Shown here: positions 32,711-37,999 of the stretch, piece by piece
How the letters are laid out: every line of letters begins with the position of its first letter
Numbering within the stretch: the first letter of the stretch is position 1
Assembly (NCBI RefSeq): GCF_008119785.1
Contig: NZ_VSFA01000069.1
Span: forward strand, 1 to 37,999
Origin: Micromonospora sp. MP36
GTDB lineage: Bacteria > Actinomycetota > Actinomycetes > Mycobacteriales > Micromonosporaceae
Length of the DNA stretch: 37,999 bases
Direction of reading: 5' to 3'
Notes under the pieces: generated by a model
The model's database searches: none
Told to the model about the DNA's origin: nothing
Seen by the model: only the letters and a program-made list of their open reading frames with translations
Made by a program: the position numbers and the translations under genes

Positions 32711-34768
32711 TCACACGCGCTGAAAGCGGCCCAGGGCCATGCCGAGACCGGCAAGCCGCCGCATGACATTGGACGGGGCGTCCGCCAGACGGTAATGCGG
32801 CCCGTCCTGGACGGCGCCGCGGACGAGGTCGTGCGTCAACAGCTGGAGGCACTCGTCGATCGCGGCTTTTGTGGGTCGGGGGTTCATCGACCTGAGGGCG
32901 TACGAGATGTTCTCCCGGCTGATCGCGCCGCCCTTGAGCGGTTCCTCGTCGTTGGCCTCGTTGTACAGCAGCTCCATCAGGCGGGTGATCAGATCGATCG
33001 ATCGTTCGGCGCCGTTGTACTGCTCCTCGATATCGGTGAGGTCGTCACCGGTCCGTTCGAACAGCACGCGGAGTTCGGTTAGGGTGAGTGGACTGATCTG
33101 ATGCCGACAGAGCAGGGCCGCGAGGTCGTCGACGGTCAGCAGCGTGAAGCCGTTGTTGACTGCCCAGTCTCGGATGCGGCCGCCGAAGCCGGGACCGACG
33201 ACCAACCCGTAGTCGGCGAGGTGCTTACGCTGGTGGTCCTTGAGCGCGTCAAACTTGATGCTGTTTTCCGCGACCACCCCGGCGGCCGAGGACTTCACCT
33301 CGACGATGGCTTGGTACCGCTCGGCTGCGGCCAGCTCGGCTGTCAACAGCACGTCCGTCCGGCCGCTGCCGCCGAGATGCTCCGCGCGGAACCCGAGGAA
33401 GCGGAACGCGGTCGCCACGGCTGCCTCGAACTCCTCGCTCGCGTCGCTGCGGTAGGCGCATGCGCGTAGTTGACCCGCGAGCGTCTCCGCGGTGGCCGGC
33501 GGGTCGTCGGCGTTGACGGCTTCCTCGTCGGTGGCTCCGTCGGCGCGTTCGCCGAGCGGCTCCGACAGTGGCAACTCAGCGGCGAGCAAGCGACCCAACT
33601 CGGTGGTGCGGTATCGCATCCAGTCGATCCGCTCGACTAGGCCCGCGTCGTTCAGGAAACCCAGTCGGGTCCGCACCTCGGCGTCGGACAGGGGTTGTCC
33701 GTACTGCTCCTTGGCGATGCGGACCAGCTCACCGACCGGCGTCGCGGCGTCGGCGTGGCCGAGCATCTCGGCGACGAACGCGTAGCGGGTATGCAGATAG
33801 CGGACCAGATCGATCTCGTTGCCCAGCTCGAGGAGGCCGGAGAACTCGGCGGAGACGCCGTAGCGTTGGAACGCGACGAGGTCGATGGCGCCGAGATGCC
33901 GGAAGCTGTGCAGCGTGGAGTTGAACGAGCTCTTCTTCATCCCGAGCCTGGCGTTGCAGCGTTCGAAGAACTCCTCGGCGGTGGCACCGCCGCCGAGGAT
34001 GTCGCACACCGCCTTGACCGACTCGATGAGCGACTGGCCAGCGCCCGCTTCGTCGCGGCCCCGAGCGTTGCGGCCGCGCGGGATGTATCCGATAAGCGAC
34101 TTGCGCCCGCGCAGGGCCACGGAAGTCAGTTCGCGGATCCGCCGGGCGACCCAGTCGGCTGGCTCCGGCAGCTCGGCCTCGTCCAGCCGAGTGAAAAGCG
34201 AAGATTTCGCAGCTTCGTCGGGAGACGTCAGGATCACCTCGCCGAGGAACGCTTCGCCGGAGGTGGTCAGCACGTATCTGTTTCCCCAGCGCTCGACCAG
34301 CCCAAGAGCGGTGAACCAGGTGATCCGCCGATGAATCTGATCGGGGCTGGTCCAGAACAGGCCGAAAGATTTCGCCTTTTCGAGCAGATCAGCCCGCGCA
34401 TGGGTCTCCGGCAGCGCCTGGAGCAGCTCGCCGAAGAATTTCACCCGGCCCTGCAGGTAGACCGCGAGCGACTGGGAGGATTCGTCAGCCAGCCATGACG
34501 AGGCCGCCGCCGCGGGCACCCAGACGCCGTCCCGGCGTCGCGACACCAGGCCCATGGCGGACAGCTGGCGCTTGCAGACCTCCTCGAGATCCGCGTCGAC
34601 GCTCGCCCCGTTCGCCCGCACGAGGCTGACCCGCGTGCCGGGGCCGGCGGGAAGGCTTTCAAGGACGACGCGGAGAACGGCGAGGAGGTTGTCGCGCTTG
34701 CCCGGCAGCGCGCCGATGGTTTGTGAACGCTCGGCCCACGGCTTCCGTTCCGACGACACGGGATCCAT
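32711..34768 (-). CDS. winged-helix PD-(D/E)xK nuclease, restriction-like
   Basis: 685 residues. The N-terminal 400 appear to hold about four winged-helix segments (for example LLAVLRVVLESLPAGPGTR, ITWFTALGLVERWGNRYVL, TRLGFLNDAGLVERIDWMRY), the style of FokI-type recognition domains. Then a restriction-endonuclease fold: EEFEAAVATAFRFLGFRAEH, the acidic D472 in GSGRTDVLL, E490 and K492 in AIVEVKSS, which form PD-(D/E)xK. The C-terminal 100 residues are helical. No methyltransferase gene is nearby, so a type IV/DNA-end or phage-defence role is more likely than a classical modification system. ATG at 34768, eight bases after a -10-like TACGCT, so probably leaderless; one start upstream (34828) is possible. 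Convergent with the HEPN-GGCT gene. Confidence 0.8.
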   Translation of the reverse strand: MDPVSSERKPWAERSQTIGALPGKRDNLLAVLRVVLESLPAGPGTRVSLVRANGASVDADLEEVCKRQLSAMGLVSRRRDGVWVPAAAASSWLADESSQSLAVYLQGRVKFFGELLQALPETHARADLLEKAKSFGLFWTSPDQIHRRITWFTALGLVERWGNRYVLTTSGEAFLGEVILTSPDEAAKSSLFTRLDEAELPEPADWVARRIRELTSVALRGRKSLIGYIPRGRNARGRDEAGAGQSLIESVKAVCDILGGGATAEEFFERCNARLGMKKSSFNSTLHSFRHLGAIDLVAFQRYGVSAEFSGLLELGNEIDLVRYLHTRYAFVAEMLGHADAATPVGELVRIAKEQYGQPLSDAEVRTRLGFLNDAGLVERIDWMRYRTTELGRLLAAELPLSEPLGERADGATDEEAVNADDPPATAETLAGQLRACAYRSDASEEFEAAVATAFRFLGFRAEHLGGSGRTDVLLTAELAAAERYQAIVEVKSSAAGVVAENSIKFDALKDHQRKHLADYGLVVGPGFGGRIRDWAVNNGFTLLTVDDLAALLCRHQISPLTLTELRVLFERTGDDLTDIEEQYNGAERSIDLITRLMELLYNEANDEEPLKGGAISRENISYALRSMNPRPTKAAIDECLQLLTHDLVRGAVQDGPHYRLADAPSNVMRRLAGLGMALGRFQRV

Positions 34769-35061
34769 GGGCACGAAGCGTACGGGTGGGGTACGACACA
34801 AGGCCGTGTGGTCAGCCGGTCCGAGCATCGGTCAGCACACCGTCCAGCCCTGGCCTTCCCGGCCCGTCCAGACCAGGTGTCCACCGGCTCGCCGGCGGCG
34901 TCGCGCAACTCGGCCTCGTCGCCGCTGGGCGTGACGGCTCACCGTCGGCCGGCGTGCACGACCGGCCGCAGATCCGGATGGCCGACAAGCCGGCTCGATG
35001 CGCGCGAAGAGACGGTCCCCAGGCAACCAGGAGCAGGGCAACCGGTCCAGAAACCCAACAG
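34769..35061. other. intergenic region with possible minus-strand remnant
   Basis: Besides the nuclease promoter, one minus-strand frame (about 34850-34950) shows local coding bias and encodes AVTPSGDEAELRDAAGEP, but it has no start and no family I recognise. I see no intact gene. Confidence 0.3.
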
Positions 35062-35370
35062 TCAGTAGAGCTGCACCTCCCACGAGGCAAGCTCGGCTTC
35101 TCCAGGAGGAAGCTTGCCAGTGCAGTACTGGTAGAGCCACGTCGCGGCGCGACGCTCGGCGTGCTTTTCGTTGGTTGGGACTCCGTGCTCGTCGAGCTCA
35201 AGGACGTTAGCGAAGATGGCGAAGCAGATCTCCATCTGGGAAGGCGAGTCCTTCAACTCGTCCCAGTAGTTGATGCCCTTCAACAAGGGGTAGCCGACCG
35301 AGCCACGCGCGACCCATCCGGCGAAGCGCCGGATCGCTCCTGATGCACCATGACCCAGGTGGGAAGACAT
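35062..35370 (-). CDS. small conserved hypothetical protein (DUF7677-like)
   Basis: 102 residues, soluble, with the segments RRFAGWVARGSVGYPLLKGI, SPSQMEICFAIFANVLELDE and a tail ending ELASWEVQLY. I recall a small actinobacterial family with this layout (DUF7677-like) but am not certain of the name. Its function is unknown. The ATG at 35370 follows a -10-like TATGTT (35377-35382 on the minus strand) by six bases, suggesting a leaderless mRNA. It lies between the nuclease gene and a recombinase remnant, so it may be cargo of the same element. Confidence 0.72.
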   Translation of the reverse strand: MSSHLGHGASGAIRRFAGWVARGSVGYPLLKGINYWDELKDSPSQMEICFAIFANVLELDEHGVPTNEKHAERRAATWLYQYCTGKLPPGEAELASWEVQLY

Positions 35371-35459
35371 ACGCGCAACATACCGGTCAGGCCCCCGACA
35401 GGGTGTCGGCGGTTGTCAGCGACGCTGCGTCCTGAGCTCGGCAGGGGGCAAGCGGCGGT

Positions 35460-35699
35460 CTATGTTCCGGAGGCCATGTAGGCGGCGAGGATGTAGTTGG
35501 GGTGGCGGTCGAGGTTCTTGCGGGCTCGGTCGTAGCGCATGGTGGTTCGCGGGTCGGCGTGGCGGGCGGCGATCTGCACGTCGCGCAGGCTGACGCCGGC
35601 GTCGAGCATGGTCGTCACGAACGTGTGGCGCAGCATGTGGGGGTGCATCCTTGGCATCCCGATGGCGGTGAGTCCTACTCGGTCCGTGTGGTGGGCCAT
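35460..35699 (-). pseudogene. tyrosine recombinase C-terminal remnant
   Basis: 79 residues matching only the end of phage-type integrases: HPHMLRHTFVTTMLDAGVSL with the H-x-L-R-H box, RDVQIAARHADPRTTMRY with the active-site His and the Tyr nucleophile, and a typical tail LDRHPNYILAAYMASG. The N-terminal core-binding and catalytic Arg regions are gone; the sequence upstream belongs to the membrane protein gene, whose end overlaps it by 25 bases. Probably inactive. It marks the right border of the mobile region. Confidence 0.85.
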
Positions 35700-36736
35700 T
35701 GGGCGTCGGCGGGGATCGGTGGAAGTCGGCGCAGTGCTCGGATGGCTCGTCGGGCGAGCGGTAGGGCCATCGTCAGGACGGCGATGACTTCCGTTGCTGC
35801 GATTGTGACGAGTGTGGTGCGTTGTGCCTGGTCGATGTAGTCAGGCAGGGTGACGATTCGTAGGGCGAGGGTGGTCGCGGCGAGCAGGGTGAGCGCCAGT
35901 GACCACGGCAGCGTGCGAGCTGGCTGCCTGGGTGTCCGTCCGGCCAGGTGGACCGCGATGGCGGCGGCGACTATGGCGCAGGACAGGCCAGGCCAGTCCA
36001 GCAGCCTCGGTGCCTGGCTGGTGGCCTGGATGGCGAACAGCGGCAGGGGAACGAGCAGGATGCCGATCGGTATCGCGAGGAGCCAGGGGCGGCGCGGCAC
36101 CGGTGGGGCGTCGCGGTGAAACACCGCCATGGCGAGTACCAGGACGACGTCGGTGAGCCGCAGCGCCCAGGGCGTCACGGATAGCGGTACATCGGTGGCG
36201 GCCTGCTCCACGGCGGTGGTGACGGCGGGGGGCACGATGGCGAGCAGGGCGACGGCCTGGGCCACGCGGCGGTGTCCGAGGACGAGCGCGATGTAGGCCG
36301 GCAGCCAGGCGTAGCCGGCCAGGTTCCACGCGGTGTGCCAGATACTCCCCGACGGCGTGAGCGCCCACGCGGGTGCGGGCGCCGGCAACCAGGCGATCTT
36401 CCCGGACAGCCACAGTGCGACGGCGACGCTGGCGGTGACCATGACGGCGTGGGTCAGCGCCGCCATCAGGGTCGCCAGTCGCACGGCTTGTCCCCAGGCG
36501 TAGGAACGGGCTGGCGCGTCGGGGCCCCCGAGACGCAACCGGACAGCCAGGGACACGATGCTGGCGACCTCCGCCAGGCTCGGCCGGCCGTAGTCTGCGG
36601 CGTACGCGGCGGTTTCCGGGTCGTCGTTGTCCATGCTGTCCAGGAAGGCGGCGACCATGTCGTCTTCCCACTGCTGCCGATAGGCGGCGGGCAGCAGCCG
36701 CAGCACGAGGCGGTAGCGCTCTTCGAGCCGGCTCAT
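35675..36736 (-). CDS. integral membrane protein linked to PadR
   Basis: 353 residues. The N-terminal 60 residues (EERYRLVLRLLPAAYRQQWE and DDMVAAFLDSMDNDDPETAA) are the soluble segment seen in many PadR-linked permease-like proteins. About eight membrane helices follow (for example TLMAALTHAVMVTASVAVAL, LLAIPIGILLVPLPLFAIQA). It is coupled to PadR by an ATGA overlap (36733-36736), so the pair is co-expressed and PadR-regulated. Substrate unknown. Its last codons overlap the integrase remnant, perhaps the junction left by the recombination event. Confidence 0.9.
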   Translation of the reverse strand: MSRLEERYRLVLRLLPAAYRQQWEDDMVAAFLDSMDNDDPETAAYAADYGRPSLAEVASIVSLAVRLRLGGPDAPARSYAWGQAVRLATLMAALTHAVMVTASVAVALWLSGKIAWLPAPAPAWALTPSGSIWHTAWNLAGYAWLPAYIALVLGHRRVAQAVALLAIVPPAVTTAVEQAATDVPLSVTPWALRLTDVVLVLAMAVFHRDAPPVPRRPWLLAIPIGILLVPLPLFAIQATSQAPRLLDWPGLSCAIVAAAIAVHLAGRTPRQPARTLPWSLALTLLAATTLALRIVTLPDYIDQAQRTTLVTIAATEVIAVLTMALPLARRAIRALRRLPPIPADAQWPTTRTE

Positions 36737-37083
36737 GACGGCGCCGGCCCCGTGATCGGGTTCCGCCGGCCACTTAGCCGGGTCGAGGCGAGACGCGCGT
36801 TCGCAGCCAGCCGCTGCGCCTCCGCGGCGAGGGCGTCGCGGCCCCGCTCAGTCAATCGGTAGTACCGGCGTAACCGCCCTTGCCATGCCTCCTCGCGGTC
36901 CAGCTCGACCAAGCCGTCGCCGACGAGCCGGTCCAGAGCCCCGTACAGGGAGCCGATCTTCAGCTGCACCCGCCCTCGCGACAGCTCTGCCACGTCCGCG
37001 ACGATCCCGTAGCCGTGGCGTGGAGCGTCGACCAGCGCGGTGAGGATGAAGAAGGCCGGTTCCGTCATCGCCCTAGAACCCAT
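36733..37083 (-). CDS. PadR-family transcriptional regulator
   Basis: 116-residue winged-helix repressor. Typical PadR opening FFILTALVDAPRHGYGIVAD, then KIGSLYGALDRLVGDGLVEL and the wing RRYYRLTERGRDALAAE. The ATG at 37083 is six bases after a -10-like TATATT (37090-37095 on the minus strand), a leaderless arrangement; an internal ATG at 37068 is alternative. Two 8-base direct repeats lie upstream and are the likely operator, so it probably represses itself and the coupled membrane protein until a ligand is present. Confidence 0.93.
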   Translation of the reverse strand: MGSRAMTEPAFFILTALVDAPRHGYGIVADVAELSRGRVQLKIGSLYGALDRLVGDGLVELDREEAWQGRLRRYYRLTERGRDALAAEAQRLAANARLASTRLSGRRNPITGPAPS

Positions 37084-37115
37084 CCACCGAATATAGTGGA
37101 TGACAAGATATAGTG
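37084..37115 (-). promoter_or_regulatory. padR promoter and direct-repeat operator
   Basis: ATATAGTG occurs at 37091-37098 and 37108-37115 (plus-strand reading), 17 bases apart. The first contains the -10 of padR. The paired A/T-rich sites in such GC-rich DNA suggest a bound dimer of PadR. Confidence 0.55.
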
Positions 37116-37192
37116 CGAGCCGGGACCTCGATGGCCGGCACGGTTTCATCAGGCGCCTCAGACCCGCCGAGTCGACGAGACAAGGAGTCGTC

Positions 37193-37618
37193 ATGGGCGA
37201 CGGTGACGCAGCAGACGCCGCAGACCTGGGCGGGCCGGACTTCGCTCCTGCGATACCCACGGTGCAGAGCAGTGTCGTCGGCGCCCCACCCACCAACCAG
37301 GCCATCGTCTTCGGCCCCGGATACAGCGGTCACGTCGTCCTACTCCGGGCCCCGCAGCGTGTTCAGACGCTGCCGGTCGCCGTAAACAGCGGTCCCCGCG
37401 GCGGAGCGTGCCCGATCCCGTGGCCGATACGGCGCGGAGGCGGAAAACTGGCTCTGGTCACCGCATATGCCATCCCAGTTCCGGTTGTCCGCCCCGCGGC
37501 TCGTCTGGGAGCAGTGGTTCGACGACGCATACCCCACGGCAGACAGCAGCGATCTTCTCCGCTGGGACGAGCTGGAGGTAGGTCAGCGCGAGGTCCTGGT
37601 CCGCGCCGCCGAGGCTAG
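37193..37618 (+). CDS. possible hypothetical protein, start region only convincing
   Basis: ATG at 37193 has a good AAGGAG seven bases before it. Third-position G/C bias is clear for the first 70 codons (MGDGDAADAADLGG, then GAPPTNQAIVFGPGYSG), then fades, and from 37467 another frame carries the bias. No family is recognised. It may be a truncated gene interrupted by the next one, or a small protein that really ends earlier through a frameshift. Divergent from padR. Confidence 0.3.
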   Translation: MGDGDAADAADLGGPDFAPAIPTVQSSVVGAPPTNQAIVFGPGYSGHVVLLRAPQRVQTLPVAVNSGPRGGACPIPWPIRRGGGKLALVTAYAIPVPVVRPAARLGAVVRRRIPHGRQQRSSPLGRAGGRSARGPGPRRRG

Positions 37619-37981
37619 CGGGATGCTGACCGGGCCGTTCGGTATCTGGGACGGCCCGCCGGCTGAGCTGGACGCCAGGCAGCGCTTGAACTGGGCCGAT
37701 GGGTAGCTGGCAGTGTTGCTGCCCTTCGTCCGCGATGGCTTGATCGAGGTACGCCGCTACTCCGAGGCTGCCAGCGACCAATTCACAGTCATCGGCGTAG
37801 ACGGTCTGCGCAACACTCTGACCGATCCCGCCCTCTGGTGCAGCGATCTTGATCGGGGTATCGGAGTGGGATGCGTGTTCACCCACGCCGGACTCGCGGT
37901 GTGGCGGGGTGGCTGGAGGGGGGCCTGGGCCGGCCGCCTGCCGGTCGGGGGGCTGCCACCGGGCCGGCGCGCCCCCCCCAA
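37467..37981 (+). pseudogene. hypothetical protein gene with in-frame stop
   Basis: From ATG 37467 the frame reads FRLSAPRLVWEQWFDDAYPT and ends in RLNWADG at a TAG (37704-37706). Without that stop it continues with good bias: LAVLLPFVRDGLIEVRRYSE and VIGVDGLRNTLTDPALWCSD. One base change would restore a Trp, so this is probably one protein of more than 170 residues broken by a nonsense mutation or a sequencing error. No domain is recognised. The last 80 bases are runs of G and C and look like a poor-quality contig end. The frame reaches the window edge. Confidence 0.45.
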
Positions 37982-37999
37982 ACCTCTCCGCCTGGTCCG

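Overview
The window is GC-rich (about 70%) with strong G/C preference at third codon positions, many GTG starts, several apparently leaderless genes, and families typical of filamentous actinobacteria: a B12 riboswitch on class Ia ribonucleotide reductase, ALF-repeat sortase substrates, large secreted Kelch and PA-domain proteins, and EHN-type epoxide hydrolases. I read it as the chromosome of a Micromonosporaceae- or Streptomyces-like actinomycete. The genus is inferred, not shown.

Left part (1-5.2 kb): a Fe/Mn superoxide dismutase (minus strand) has a Nur-box-like palindrome across its promoter. It is followed by an nrdAB operon with two NrdR-like boxes 32 bp apart, a cobalamin riboswitch and a hairpin. 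Together these couple deoxynucleotide synthesis to nucleotide and B12 status. A decayed thioesterase fragment follows.

Middle-left (5.6-23.1 kb): genes for the cell surface and exterior alternate with small regulators. There is an Asp-box propeller protein, an orphan OmpR-type regulator and a 1520-residue Kelch/carboxypeptidase-regulatory-domain protein. Then come an HSL-family esterase, a MarR / SDR / membrane-protein unit with a clear palindromic operator, a PA-domain secreted protein with no protease domain that overlaps a TrmB/LuxR-like regulator tail to tail, an ALF-repeat LPVTG wall protein and a YwqG-like (DUF1963) protein.

Middle-right (23.2-30.9 kb): after a broken IS5-type transposase comes a four-gene minus-strand unit of two tandem epoxide hydrolases, an NmrA-like protein and an AlkZ-like HTH_42 protein with the QxQ motif of alkylation-repair glycosylases. 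It is divergent from an unusual two-part sensor kinase whose 3' end overlaps its likely response regulator. This could be an electrophile or genotoxin resistance locus.

Right part (31-38 kb): between an ISAs1-type transposase remnant and a tyrosine-recombinase remnant lie a HEPN-like/gamma-glutamylcyclotransferase fusion, a small frameshifted gene coupled to it, a winged-helix PD-(D/E)xK nuclease without a methyltransferase, and a small conserved protein. This is the best candidate for an undescribed defence-type cassette. The window ends with a PadR / membrane-protein pair and a hypothetical gene broken by a stop codon.
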